A DNA stretch of 64,000 nucleotides from contig JADJQR010000001.1 of assembly GCA_016712675.1 (NCBI GenBank), positions 4,464,001 to 4,528,000 of the forward strand, given 5' to 3'. The stretch's first letter is position 1. Each line of letters begins with the position of its first letter. Below the pieces are notes generated by a model. It was not told the DNA's origin. It saw nothing but the letters and a program-made list of their open reading frames with translations, and did no database searches. A program made the translations under genes and the position numbers. Positions 8,032 to 19,539 of the stretch are shown here, piece by piece. Source of the stretch: a bacterium. GTDB taxonomy: Bacteria > Krumholzibacteriota > Krumholzibacteriia > LZORAL124-64-63.

Positions 8032-9364
8032 CTAGTCGCGGGGCTCATCGACCAGCTCGGCACCCTCACGCGCCAGCAGCCGGTTCAATTCGATGGCCGA
8101 CAGGCGCAGCGTGGCCCGGCACAGATCGCCCTCGAAGACCTGGTCCAGCACCGACTGCGTGCGGTGGAACGAGCTGAGCGCACCCAGGTTCGTGATCGGC
8201 AGGCGGACGGTGCGGATGAGCTCGCCCCCGAGCCGGCGGGCCAGGATGGCGTCGCGCACGGCCAGGCCCCCCTCGGGGTCGGTGCCGCTGACGAAGAGCG
8301 CCTCCGGGTAGCGGCGGCGGTACTGGTTGGTGAACAGCTCGGCGTCCACCAGGTCGATCTTGTTGAAGACCAGCAGCACGGGCGTGCGCAGCGGCTCGCT
8401 GCCCTTGGGCTCCAGCTCCTTCAGCACCTTCTCCACCGAGGCGATCTGGTGCTCGGGATCCTCGCTGCCGGCGTCCACGACGTGCACCAGCAGGTCGGCC
8501 TCGCGCACCTCCTGCAGCGTGGCCTTGAAGCTCTCGACCAGGTGGTGCGGCAGCTTGCGGATGAAGCCGACGGTGTCCGTCAGCAGGAAGCGCCGCCGCT
8601 CGTCCACGTCCACGCGCCGGGTGGTGGCATCCAGCGTCGCGAAGAGCTGGTCCTTCACGTAGACGCCGGCCTGCGTGATCGCGTTCATCAGCGTCGACTT
8701 GCCGGCGTTCGTGTAGCCGACGAGCGCCGCCTTGAAGATCTCCTCGCGTCCGGCCGTCTGCGTGCGCCGCGTCGACTCGATCTCCTTCAGGCTCCTGCTT
8801 GAGCTGCGCCACGCGCCGCCCCAGCAGGCGCCGGTCGGTCTCCAGCTGCGTCTCGCCGGGGCCGCGCGTCCCGATGCCGCCGGCCTGCCTTTCGAGGTGC
8901 GACCACAGCCGGGTCAGGCGCGGCAGCAGGTAGTTCAGCTGCGCCAGCTCGACCTGCAGGCGCGACTGCCGCGTGCTGGCGTGCTTGGCGAAGATGTCCA
9001 GGATCAGCTCGGTGCGGTCCAGGATGTTGACGTCGAGTTCCTTCTCCAGGTTGCGCCCCTGCGCCGGCGAGAGGTCGTTGTCGAAGACGACCAGCGTGGC
9101 CTCGCGCTCCTCGATCATCTCCTTCAGCTCGCCCAGCTTGCCCGAGCCCAGGAACGTGGCCGGCTCCGGCTTGGGGCGTGTCTGCTCCAGGCGCCCGACC
9201 ACGTCGGCGCCCGCGGTGTCGACCAGCTGCGCCAACTCGGGCAGGTCGGAGGCGCCGCCCTTGCCTCCGGCCCAGGCGTCCGGCAGGTTCACCCCGACGA
9301 TGACCGCGCGCTCGCGCGGCCGCTCGGTGCTGAATCCCGCCTGTTCGTCCTGCCTGGTGGCCAT
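8032..9364 (-). pseudogene. hflX: hflX ribosome-associated GTPase, interrupted by a +1 frameshift
   Basis: HflX rescues stalled ribosomes by splitting subunits. Both halves are clearly present. The N-terminal half (9364 to about 8792) carries the HflX nucleotide-binding domain with FLGSGKLGELK, FDNDLSPAQGRNLE and GTRGPGETQLETDRR. The second frame carries the GTPase domain: ALVGYTNAGKSTLMNA (P-loop), DTVGFIRKLPHHLVESF (G3) and NKIDLVD (G4). The frame changes at GAGCCTGAAG (minus strand, 8786-8795). Removing one C, at the GG of 8790-8791, restores the expected KQELKEIES and joins both halves into about 443 residues. Apart from this base nothing is decayed, so an assembly or sequencing error is at least as likely as real inactivation. 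Confidence 0.85.
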
Positions 9365-9373
9365 GCGTTCTCC

Positions 9374-11326
<1,953 letters not shown>

Positions 11327-11493
11327 GCGCGGTGAGCCCCGGGGTGCGGCGTGGTGAACCGTGGGCGCCGGGATTGAAAGGGGCGCCGGACCTAGTCAAT
11401 GTTCGCTTGTGCCGCGTGCAATGTCCACCACATGGGGCGCCTCGGTCCGCCCAGGCAGGACCACGAAACTGCGCCGTGAGCATGGGCGCAGTC

Positions 11494-13053
11494 CTACCGA
11501 AATCGTTCGCCCGCTTCCCCTGCAACCGCTGCCCAGGTTCCCCGTTCCGAGCATCCTCCCCAGAACTCGCTCCGAACGTACCAGGATGTTCCCAGAATGG
11601 AGCTGAAGCTCGGCCTCAAGTCGCCATCGCGCATTTCGAACCCGTTTCGGCCGGATAGCACAAGCGTGCTTCCATCTTCACGGGGAATCTCGATCTTCAG
11701 ATTGACGCCCGAGAGATGTCCGTTCGCAATCGACGTTTGATACTGTTCGACACCGGTCGCACTATCGAACACTCGAACGCTGCCCGTGACGACACCCCCC
11801 AACAGCACGGCAATGTCAATGGTGTAGCGTTGGGCATGGGTCCCAGTCGGTCGGTATTGATCGTTCCAATCAACCAGAGTCACGCTGTATCGACCTCCCA
11901 GGGGCGTGACCACGGGCACCGGCGTACTCATAAACACATTGCCGTCTCCCGGCCCACCGACGAGACCCGAAACATCCCCGAGATGGCCAGCAAGTCCCAG
12001 GAACGGGCAGATGAGCTTGAAATCGGACTTGCACGCCTCGATGGCGCCGCGCACGGTTGTCGAGAACGGCAACCCAAGCTGCCACAGGAACTGCCGTATG
12101 GTCCGGTAGTTGAGCACCGGATTCACGACCATGTCCCAGCCGATCACCGCCGAAGCTCCTCGGCTGCGCAGGATGTTCGGGAGATTGTCCGTAACGTAGG
12201 AATTGCAGGCGCCAAGAAAGATGATCGATCGCGGAAACGTGTACCCGGCAAAGAACCGTTCATCGACGGCAAACCTCGTCTTCTGGCAGCCGGATCCCGT
12301 TCCGCTTCGAAAGCAGGCTATCTGTTCTTCGAACGTATCAAGACTACCAGTCCGGACGTACCTGTTCACGCCTGCTCGCTGGGCGTCGGGCAACAGGAGG
12401 TAAGTGGGGTCATTGGGGTCAAACACTTCGCCAAGCGCGAGATACGTTCTGTGATCGGGGCTGCTGCCGCCATGCGTGATGAAGACGACGACGCCGTATC
12501 CGCTGCGAAGCTTGCGGTCGAGAGCGTCCAGCGTACAATCGCTACCGCGGACGACATCGACTTGAAGGCCGTCGGATACCAGTATCTCCCTTAGCTTTTC
12601 CAGGTTCGCGCCCTCGTCGCCTGGTGCGAAGATGAGCGCCGTCGGTGCGCCGATGACGATCTCGTCCTTTGGCGATCGCGAGAACTCGGACTCGCCCGCA
12701 CCATCTGCGGCGATCTCCAGATCAGAGCCGGGATCCGGTATTTCCGGTAGATCCGGAACATAGTAGTCCACGTACAGGACGCGCCCGTCGCGCGCAATGA
12801 ACTCGATCGTGGTGTTGTCGCGCCCCATTCTCACGCTTGCGAACTCATTCGTCGCCGCAAGTGACGCGACGGTCTCGGCAACCAACTGGCTGTCAACTTC
12901 GGCAACTGGCGTGGCGAAGAGAGGCGCAATCGCCGCTGAAACGGGATCATCTGGGGACGGACTGAGACCGGGATCATCCGTGGCACATCCGACCAGGAAC
13001 AGCGCCGTGAATGCGGCAAGCCAGCGCCCGCTCATGCCGCTCGACAACGTCAT
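11494..13053 (-). CDS. Caspase-like (clan CD-type) lipoprotein, copy 1
   Basis: A 519-residue lipoprotein. The ATG at 13053 has GGGAGG 8 bases upstream and opens a signal peptide with lipobox FLVGC (Cys23). No family name is certain. Residues 185-310 show the layout of caspase/gingipain-type cysteine proteases: a hydrophobic strand ending in a His-Gly (GVVVFITHGG, His194), then 89 residues later a strand ending in Cys (SIIFLGAC, Cys283), then RGASAVIGWD. A second lipoprotein at 23570-25153 has the same order, spacing and GW-D motif. The C-terminal 200 residues are beta-rich. It is the last gene of a four-gene minus-strand run with a lipoprotein and two beta-barrels. Proteolytic activity is inference. 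Confidence 0.6.
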   Translation of the reverse strand: MTLSSGMSGRWLAAFTALFLVGCATDDPGLSPSPDDPVSAAIAPLFATPVAEVDSQLVAETVASLAATNEFASVRMGRDNTTIEFIARDGRVLYVDYYVPDLPEIPDPGSDLEIAADGAGESEFSRSPKDEIVIGAPTALIFAPGDEGANLEKLREILVSDGLQVDVVRGSDCTLDALDRKLRSGYGVVVFITHGGSSPDHRTYLALGEVFDPNDPTYLLLPDAQRAGVNRYVRTGSLDTFEEQIACFRSGTGSGCQKTRFAVDERFFAGYTFPRSIIFLGACNSYVTDNLPNILRSRGASAVIGWDMVVNPVLNYRTIRQFLWQLGLPFSTTVRGAIEACKSDFKLICPFLGLAGHLGDVSGLVGGPGDGNVFMSTPVPVVTPLGGRYSVTLVDWNDQYRPTGTHAQRYTIDIAVLLGGVVTGSVRVFDSATGVEQYQTSIANGHLSGVNLKIEIPREDGSTLVLSGRNGFEMRDGDLRPSFSSILGTSWYVRSEFWGGCSERGTWAAVAGEAGERFR

Positions 13054-13129
13054 GTTCACTGCCTCCCGAGCACACGTCGGGCAACGCCCGCCGGGCTCAC
13101 CCCCCAGCACCCTCAACCTGCCTACCGCA

Positions 13130-14665
13130 CTAGCTCCGCGCGCTCAGATTCGCGATCGCAGCGTCAACCTCGTCCACGGCCGGAAGTCCAGCTGATCCCG
13201 GTGCCGTCATCAGGCGCCCCCGCAGGTTCCGCAGCTCCGAAATCAGTTGTTCTCGCGACAGCGCGGAACCGTATGTCCCCTGGAAGTAGGCTATCAGTGC
13301 CTGTGACCCGTACATGCGAACGGCGTCGGTAAGGACAACGATCTCGGCACAGGTCATGTTGCCGACCAGATCCGACATGTGCCGGAACGGATACACTTCG
13401 TTGCCACCGCAACCTCCGTCGTTGGCAGGCCAACGAGCGAAGTACTCGTGACACGGCGATCGGAACCATGGCCACACGTCGACACCGAAATGACCGATGA
13501 AGTCGGAGGGCGATATCTGGTCGGCGGTGCCGGCCGCGGCTCCGCCGGTGATGAGCCGGCCGTCCGCGGAATAGGTGCACTGTTGGCCACTGCCACCGTC
13601 ATTCGGTTGCCAGCGGACGCCGTGAGCTGCGCCAGGATGGAAGATGGACAGAAGTCCATCTGAGGATTGCCAGACACCGGGCCTGCCACTCGGCGAGTTG
13701 ACCACGGCATTCCATGGAATGGCGTCGTATCGACACGGGCACGGCGGCAGGTCGTCGTACCAGGAGTAGGCACTTTCCTCGGCCAGAAACGCGACCTGGA
13801 ACTGCCAGGCAGTGCCGCCACCCATGCATCCGGACACGTAGACATCCAGCGCGCCGGCCGAGCCTCCCGGATGGTCAATCGTGAAGATGTCGCTTGAGCC
13901 GATGAACCCGTCCGCTCCGGCCGCATCCGCGCAGCGGAGGATCGGCGGCGCGCGCAGCTGGTCAAGCGTTGTCCCCGTGGAGCGGACCCATTGCCCATTG
14001 AAGCGAACATCGATTCTGTCCGGAATGGTATACGTGGTCCACACGATCGAGATCTGGCCGGCTTCGCTGCCGACATCGAACGAGCGCACGGTCAGACCGT
14101 CGTTTCCGGAAACGACGGGGAACACCCGTGAACCACCTTGAGCCACGATCGTCGCGACAATCTCCACGTCGGTGGCCGCGGGTTCTCCCACGTTGCCCTC
14201 CGCGTCATAGAGCCGGAACTCCAGGGAAACGGGACCGGCCATGACGAACGAAGGGATCCCGATCGGCACCACATGGGTGCCTTCAAGCCCCGATCCGGCA
14301 AGCGGGATGTCCCAGTGGCCGGGCGCCCCCTGCATCTCGAGATACATGCCTGCCACGGGTGCCGTCTGCGACGTATGGTAGACGGGCAGGAAGAGGGTGT
14401 TGTTCGCGGTGATCGAAGCGGTGGGTTGGTGCGCCGCGATCGTCGGCCCACCCGAAGGAACGGGCGACGGTCCCGCGCGCAACTGGCCGTCTATGCCAAG
14501 CACGTCGAAGATCGCGGCGGCGTCGAGGTGAGGGTCCAGCGGCGGCATGTACGGAGCCCGGGGGTCGTTCACATCGTCGTTGCACCCGACGGCGGCCCAC
14601 AGCAGGCAGGCGCACACCGCGGCGGCGAGAGTGCGCGTGACCAGACTAGACTCGAAACGCTTCAT
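13130..14665 (-). CDS. Large lipoprotein of unknown function
   Basis: A 511-residue protein with a lipoprotein signal (Ala-rich helix, lipobox AAVGC, Cys28) followed by an Asn/Asp/Pro-rich linker. No known domain is recognised. The N-terminal half is beta-rich and resembles surface Ig-like domains. The middle third contains many Cys and Trp residues (PPCPCRYDAIPWNAVV, PNDGGSGQQC, PANDGGCGGNEVYPF), suggesting disulfides outside the cytoplasm. The final 60 residues are helical. It is 76 bases upstream of the caspase-like gene and 21 bases after the small beta-barrel gene, so operon membership is likely. Confidence 0.6.
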   Translation of the reverse strand: MKRFESSLVTRTLAAAVCACLLWAAVGCNDDVNDPRAPYMPPLDPHLDAAAIFDVLGIDGQLRAGPSPVPSGGPTIAAHQPTASITANNTLFLPVYHTSQTAPVAGMYLEMQGAPGHWDIPLAGSGLEGTHVVPIGIPSFVMAGPVSLEFRLYDAEGNVGEPAATDVEIVATIVAQGGSRVFPVVSGNDGLTVRSFDVGSEAGQISIVWTTYTIPDRIDVRFNGQWVRSTGTTLDQLRAPPILRCADAAGADGFIGSSDIFTIDHPGGSAGALDVYVSGCMGGGTAWQFQVAFLAEESAYSWYDDLPPCPCRYDAIPWNAVVNSPSGRPGVWQSSDGLLSIFHPGAAHGVRWQPNDGGSGQQCTYSADGRLITGGAAAGTADQISPSDFIGHFGVDVWPWFRSPCHEYFARWPANDGGCGGNEVYPFRHMSDLVGNMTCAEIVVLTDAVRMYGSQALIAYFQGTYGSALSREQLISELRNLRGRLMTAPGSAGLPAVDEVDAAIANLSARS

Positions 14666-14686
14666 GGTAGTTCTGCCCCCGATGCA

Positions 14687-15187
14687 TCAATCGGCGTGAA
14701 AGCCGGCCCGGACGCCAAAGGCGAGCCCGGCATGTGACGACTCGTAGGTGACCACTGGTCCAAAGCGCAGCCCATTCGCGGTGTGCCAATCGAGACCGGC
14801 CGATACGGAATAGCCTGCACGCGGGTAGCCTTCACTCGACAGGACCTCGTCATCGTACACGCTCCAGCCCAGGCCGATCGCCACGTACGGCCTGAAGCTG
14901 GACCACCTCGTCGACAGTTGCTGTTCCAGGCCACCGACAATCGTGAAGGCGCCCATATCGACGTCCAGGACCTGCCACTGCGACCTTCCGAGGCCGAAAG
15001 TCACGGCCAGTTCCTCGTCCAGGCCCAGCACGGTGGCACCCAAGGCCCCCGACAAGTAGTCATGAGACCCCACGAAGAACGACCCCTGGATTCTCGTCAG
15101 AATCCCCGTTGTGGACGCCTGCACGACGGATGCGCACAGCATCAACAGCAAGCCGTACACGAACGAAGTAACGCGCATGCGGACCAC
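14687..15187 (-). CDS. Small outer-membrane beta-barrel protein
   Basis: About 166 residues. The GTG at 15187 is preferred because GGAGG lies 7 bases upstream; an ATG four codons in (15178) is the alternative. The signal peptide VYGLLLMLCASVVQA is followed by alternating aromatic/polar strands (GSFFVGSHDYLSGALGATV, FRPYVAIGLGWSVYDD) ending in GVRAGFHAD, typical of 8-stranded OmpA-like or OmpW-like barrels. It follows the larger beta-barrel gene by 13 bases and precedes the unknown lipoprotein by 21 bases. Confidence 0.65.
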   Translation of the reverse strand: MVRMRVTSFVYGLLLMLCASVVQASTTGILTRIQGSFFVGSHDYLSGALGATVLGLDEELAVTFGLGRSQWQVLDVDMGAFTIVGGLEQQLSTRWSSFRPYVAIGLGWSVYDDEVLSSEGYPRAGYSVSAGLDWHTANGLRFGPVVTYESSHAGLAFGVRAGFHAD

Positions 15188-15200
15188 CGTCTTGCCTCCA

Positions 15201-15959
15201 TCACTCCTGCGGGAAGCGATAGCCAATGCCCAATGTGCAACCGCACACGAGCGCACCAAGTTCGTCGTGCAGCAGGGGCTGGCGAACCATGAACGCCCCG
15301 AAGTCGATGATCTGCGAACTCCCGATGCGCACCGCCACTCCGGCATAGGCTCCAGGAACGAATCCGCGCGTGGGGATGTCCAAGCTCTCGGTCAGTTCCG
15401 GGAGGCCCTGCTCGTTCGCCCTCTGTCCATTGATGACGGCTTCGCCGGACACGGTAGTCGTCGAGGGAACCTCCGCGTTGAGCGAGAACGCCGCGATCAG
15501 GCCGACGCGACCTTCGACGGTGTCGCTCATTCGGTAAGCGACCCCGACGGGGAAGGCCAGCTGACTCGCCGTACTGTGGCGCCGAGCCGACAGATAGCGA
15601 TCGTATTGAACCAAGGGGTCGCGATAGACCGCGAACTCGCTGTATCGAGAGCCCGTTCGCATGAGACCGAGTCCGGCTTCCCACGACAGATGGTCGCCTT
15701 GCGCACGGGATACCCGGATCTCGAACGACCCTGTCAGCGGACTCTCGGCACGGTAGTCATGTTCCAGGTGCGCGTTGTCGGCGCCCAGCTGCTCCTGCCG
15801 CGCGTCGAGCTGGCTGCCGAGTCGAGCGTCAGCGAACTGGGTCCGGATGCCCGCGGACACCGTGAACTGCAGCGGTTCGGCACGCGACGATCCCGTGCAA
15901 ACGGTCGCCGCCAGCAGACACGCGATGGTCACCAGCCGTACACGTCGTTCAGTCGGCAT
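15201..15959 (-). CDS. Outer-membrane beta-barrel protein
   Basis: A 252-residue protein, with ATG 15959 chosen for its signal peptide (RLVTIACLLAATVCTGSSRA). Successive amphipathic beta-strands follow (LQFTVSAGIRTQF, FEIRVSRAQGDHLSWEAGLG, QLAFPVGVAYRMSD, VEGRVGLIAAFSLNAEV, FVPGAYAGVAVRIG), with a terminal LGIGYRFPQE strand. It probably forms a 10-12 strand barrel. It is the first gene of the run ending with the caspase-like lipoprotein, which suggests a shared envelope function. Function and ligand are unknown. Confidence 0.65.
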   Translation of the reverse strand: MPTERRVRLVTIACLLAATVCTGSSRAEPLQFTVSAGIRTQFADARLGSQLDARQEQLGADNAHLEHDYRAESPLTGSFEIRVSRAQGDHLSWEAGLGLMRTGSRYSEFAVYRDPLVQYDRYLSARRHSTASQLAFPVGVAYRMSDTVEGRVGLIAAFSLNAEVPSTTTVSGEAVINGQRANEQGLPELTESLDIPTRGFVPGAYAGVAVRIGSSQIIDFGAFMVRQPLLHDELGALVCGCTLGIGYRFPQE

Positions 15960-16224
15960 TCTGGATACTCCGGCGTCCGCCACCGGGCACTCGCGGTACC
16001 CGTGCAGCGTGTTCACAGCCACCAATTCCATGCCTCGGCCACCACGACCGAGCCCGCTTCCTCCCCGGTTCCCGTGACGGCAACCGGGGAATATATGCGT
16101 GGTCTCGACACGGATTTGGCAATGAAAACCATGAAACACCGCCACTCTCCATTCCTGGGGATCCGCGCCGCGCCGACCGTCACGGCGATGGGCGCGGATC
16201 CCGTCCAATTCCGGCAACGGCCGC

Positions 16225-17085
16225 TCACAGCTGGTGCCGGAAATAGCTCTCGGGCAGCTGCGTGGTGATCTGCTCGACGCAGGTCTTGATGGCGAGCGCG
16301 ATCGCCTCTTCCATCGGCGTGTTGCTGTACGAGCTCAGGGCTCCGCCCACGACCGCGCCGGGCAGGCCGGCCAGCGCTCCGGCCTTGAACTTGGTGCTCT
16401 TCGCCTCGACCTGGACCGGAATCGAGGGGACGACGATGAGCTGCCGCTCGGCGTCGACCACCTGCAGCTGCAGGCTGACGCGCGAGACCTGATTCTCCCA
16501 CTTGGCGCCGCCCAGCGCACCGCCGATCAGTGCGCCGACACCCGCGCCGCCGCCCTTGACGTTCGGCGACCACTCGATGACGGTGGCCTTGATCATCAGG
16601 TCTGGGCTCTGCATACGGCCCTTCTGGATTTCGTTCTCGCCGACCCAGCCGTCATCGGCGTGCGACTTCTCCTCTTTCGTCGCGGCGAAGGTCTCACCAC
16701 GCACGTTCACCAGGAAGAAGCCCGACGCCGCAAGCGTCGATTCGAGCAGGTCGGCGAGCGCCGCACCGGTCGCATTCTGCTTCCCGACCGACCAGCTGAA
16801 GGTGGATTCCCTGCCGGAGCTGTCCACCCACTTGTACTCGGCGCTGTTGGCCGCGCCCTGGTCGAACTTGAAGGCCGCGACGCGCGCCGAGGCGAGCAGG
16901 CCGCGGACGTTCGCGGGCAGATCCGGCTTGTACTTGGCCGCCGTCTTGGCGCTGTCGACCACCTTGGTGTTGCTGCCCACCGAAGGCAACATGTCGGCCA
17001 TTCCGGCGCAGCCGCTGAGGGTCACCACGGTCACGGTCGTGAGCGCGATCTTCGAGAGCCTTGGGAGTTTCCGCGTCGTCGTCAT
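16225..17085 (-). CDS. CsgG-like outer-membrane lipoprotein
   Basis: A 286-residue lipoprotein with lipobox LSGC (Cys26). Recognisable CsgG-family features are a region of predicted strands with PDLMIKATVIEWSPN, the Gly-rich GGGAGVGALIGGALGG, VSLQLQVVDAERQLIVV, and a C-terminal helix TPMEEAIALAIKTCVEQI. In curli systems CsgG is a nonameric secretion pore. Here no csgA, csgB, csgE or csgF is adjacent, and the N-terminal half (residues 40-140) is not a match, so it may be a CsgG-related assembly lipoprotein rather than a curli pore. It is separated by 265 bases from the beta-barrel gene downstream. Confidence 0.7.
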   Translation of the reverse strand: MTTTRKLPRLSKIALTTVTVVTLSGCAGMADMLPSVGSNTKVVDSAKTAAKYKPDLPANVRGLLASARVAAFKFDQGAANSAEYKWVDSSGRESTFSWSVGKQNATGAALADLLESTLAASGFFLVNVRGETFAATKEEKSHADDGWVGENEIQKGRMQSPDLMIKATVIEWSPNVKGGGAGVGALIGGALGGAKWENQVSRVSLQLQVVDAERQLIVVPSIPVQVEAKSTKFKAGALAGLPGAVVGGALSSYSNTPMEEAIALAIKTCVEQITTQLPESYFRHQL

Positions 17086-17238
17086 CTTTCTACCTCGCTG
17101 CTCGGCGAGCCGAAGCTCGCACGTGTCCGGGATCCGTCGACATTCCGATAACGACGGCAGCCGCGGAACCGAACACGGAAGTTGCGGGCCGGGAAGAAAG
17201 AGGGAACGCGGAGACCTCGGGAGGATCGTGGGCGTCGA

Positions 17239-19539
17239 TCAGCGACCGAGCGAAGACAGCCGCCATTCGCCGGCGTCTCCCGCGGTGAAACGCAGCCGAA
17301 GATCCAGGGACCGGGATTCCCGGCTCGGCAGCTGGCGGTAGTCGAGCGGCACGATAACCGTGGCGGTGAGCCCGTCACCGTCGAAATCAAGCCGCTTGTC
17401 CTGCACGCGCAGGGAAAGGTCGTCGGCATTGCGGAACATCTCGCCGAGGAACTCCGCATCCTCGCTCGGGACGTCGCGGCCGAACAGCCGGTTGCGGATC
17501 GTCCAGGAATCCTCGGCACGTAGCGCGGCGACCAGGGTCGCGAGCAGGTCGTCGATGACCTCGCGCGGATGACGGATGGGAGCCGTCCTCACCTCGACGT
17601 CGACATGGCCCTCGGCGTGCATGAGTCCGTCTGCCGATTCGACGCGCAGCCTCACCGTGTGCCTGCCGGCCGTGTCGAACCGCTGACGGACGATCGCCTC
17701 GGACCCCGAAAGGTCCCAGTCGCCGTCGCCGTTCCAGTCCCAGCGCAAGACGGGCGGCGATCCGGCCGACGCACGGCCGACGGCGCGGGACCCGGTCGCG
17801 TCGAATACGAACTCATCGCCGGTCGTGGCGGCTTGCGGCGACACCTCCACACGTGCGACCGGAGTCGGCACCACGTTCACGACCGTGTGCACCGGCGAGG
17901 TTCGGCGGCCATCAGCCGTCTCGGCATACAGCGATGCCGTCCGGGCGCCCGGGGCAGCGAACGTGCGCTCGAGCGGCCCTCCGGTGGCCAGTACTGTTTC
18001 GGCGTCCGCTCCGTCGAAGGACCAACGATACCTCGCGACTTGGGCAACCTCCGGCTTCGCCACCTCCTCGGCGACGAAGACGAATCGCGTCGCGGTCGTG
18101 CCAAAGTCCGGCGATACGGCGATTTCCAGGTCCGGCAATGCGGGCGGCGAGTCATGGCGACGGACCCGGGCCGTGTCGACGGGCTCGCTCTGATCGCCCC
18201 GATCGACCGGGCCCGGCTGGACGGGTTCCGTCGGCGAAATCGGCGGGCTCATCGTGTCGACAATCGCGACGGCAGGTGCCAACGACTCCGGCTCGCGGGT
18301 ACGGTTCAGGATGGACCGGGCGGCCACGGCGATGATCGCGCTGGCAAGCAGGATCGCGACCGGCGTCAGCCAGGTGCCGATCCGCGACCGCTGCGGGGCC
18401 TTGGCCCTCGCCGGCTCGGTCACCCTGGCGCCGCCTGGCCTGGCGATCAGCGCGTTCTCGAACTCGCCCATCGTCCGAAAGCGCGCGTCGGGATCGCGTG
18501 CGAGAGCGCGCTCGACCACCTCGACGAACTCCCTGGGCAGATCGGGACGAAGATCGCGCAAGAGCCGCCGCTGCCCCAGCTTGTGCGCCGCGAGCAGTTG
18601 CGGGAGATCCTCCGCCAGCACCGGGAACGTGCCCGAAACCAAATGAAACAGCAACACGCCGAGACTGTAGACATCGGAGCCGGGAGACGACCGGCCCTCC
18701 AGCAGGGTCTCGGGCGCCATGTAGAAAGGAGTGCCGCCGGGCGCGAAGAGCGAGGCGCCGGCCTCGGTCCCGACGTCGAGACCGACGCCGAAGTCCATCA
18801 GCACGATCCGCCCGCCGTCCTCGCGCATGACGTTCTGCGCCTTGACGTCCTGATGGATGACGCCCGCGGCATGGACGGCGGCCAGCGCCTGGCACAGATC
18901 CTGGCCGATGATCGCCGCCTCGCGCGCACCCAGCGTCCCCTGCTCACGCAGCACTGCGCTCAACGTGCGGCCGCGAATGTAGTCCATCCAGATGCCGACG
19001 CGCTGCCCGTCGTGCTCCGCGCCGTGAACGCTGACGACGTTCGGGTGCTTCACCCGCGCCATCAGACGCGCCTCGCGGAGGAGATCGGCCGATGCCCGCA
19101 GCGAGTGCTGACCGGTCGGCAGATCGGGTGCTGCGCCCGCCGTCTCGCCACGATAGAGCTTGAGCGCAACCTCGCGATCCAGTCGCGGATCGAGGGCGAG
19201 GAACACGTCGGACGACGCCCCCCTTCCGACCCGTCGGCGCAGCCGCAGATGGCGCCAGATTGCCAGGGCGTCCGGTTCGCCGGGATCGTCAGTCGGATCC
19301 GCGGGAACAGCCGGGCGCGACATCGTCGCCACGGGGTCGCCGCCAGACATGAGAAGATGGTTGAAGCGAGCGATCGATTCGATGCCGCGCAGGGACTCGA
19401 TGACATCGCGTCGCCCTTCGGCCTCGGCCTCCGAGACGAGATCGCCCCAGGCGACGTCCGGCTCCCCGGTCCGGTGGGCGGTGAGGTCGCCTCCGGGCTC
19501 TCCAGGCTGTGGCAAGCGACCGCGTGGTGTATCAGACAT
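17239..19539 (-). CDS. Transmembrane Ser/Thr protein kinase with extracytoplasmic PKD-like domains
   Basis: A 766-residue protein. The kinase domain spans about 97-360: GRGASSDVF glycine loop, catalytic Lys127 (VALKLY), Glu156, catalytic loop VIHQDVKAQN (229-236 region), DFG 249-251, YMAPE. HRD is replaced by HQD, so it is a non-RD kinase. One membrane helix (389-411) leads to an external region with two PKD-like domains (SPDFGTTATRFVF; LRWDWNGDGDWDLSGSE). The last 120 residues are a separate alpha/beta domain. It likely signals from the envelope to intracellular targets. Its start overlaps the ECF sigma stop by 8 bases (ATGTCTGA), implying translational coupling. Confidence 0.9.
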   Translation of the reverse strand: MSDTPRGRLPQPGEPGGDLTAHRTGEPDVAWGDLVSEAEAEGRRDVIESLRGIESIARFNHLLMSGGDPVATMSRPAVPADPTDDPGEPDALAIWRHLRLRRRVGRGASSDVFLALDPRLDREVALKLYRGETAGAAPDLPTGQHSLRASADLLREARLMARVKHPNVVSVHGAEHDGQRVGIWMDYIRGRTLSAVLREQGTLGAREAAIIGQDLCQALAAVHAAGVIHQDVKAQNVMREDGGRIVLMDFGVGLDVGTEAGASLFAPGGTPFYMAPETLLEGRSSPGSDVYSLGVLLFHLVSGTFPVLAEDLPQLLAAHKLGQRRLLRDLRPDLPREFVEVVERALARDPDARFRTMGEFENALIARPGGARVTEPARAKAPQRSRIGTWLTPVAILLASAIIAVAARSILNRTREPESLAPAVAIVDTMSPPISPTEPVQPGPVDRGDQSEPVDTARVRRHDSPPALPDLEIAVSPDFGTTATRFVFVAEEVAKPEVAQVARYRWSFDGADAETVLATGGPLERTFAAPGARTASLYAETADGRRTSPVHTVVNVVPTPVARVEVSPQAATTGDEFVFDATGSRAVGRASAGSPPVLRWDWNGDGDWDLSGSEAIVRQRFDTAGRHTVRLRVESADGLMHAEGHVDVEVRTAPIRHPREVIDDLLATLVAALRAEDSWTIRNRLFGRDVPSEDAEFLGEMFRNADDLSLRVQDKRLDFDGDGLTATVIVPLDYRQLPSRESRSLDLRLRFTAGDAGEWRLSSLGR

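Noticed and set aside
8066-8790. Continuation of the first hflX frame past the frameshift as a genuine different C-terminus
   Set aside because: The sequence becomes Arg/Gly/Ala-rich noise, whereas the other frame carries all GTPase motifs.
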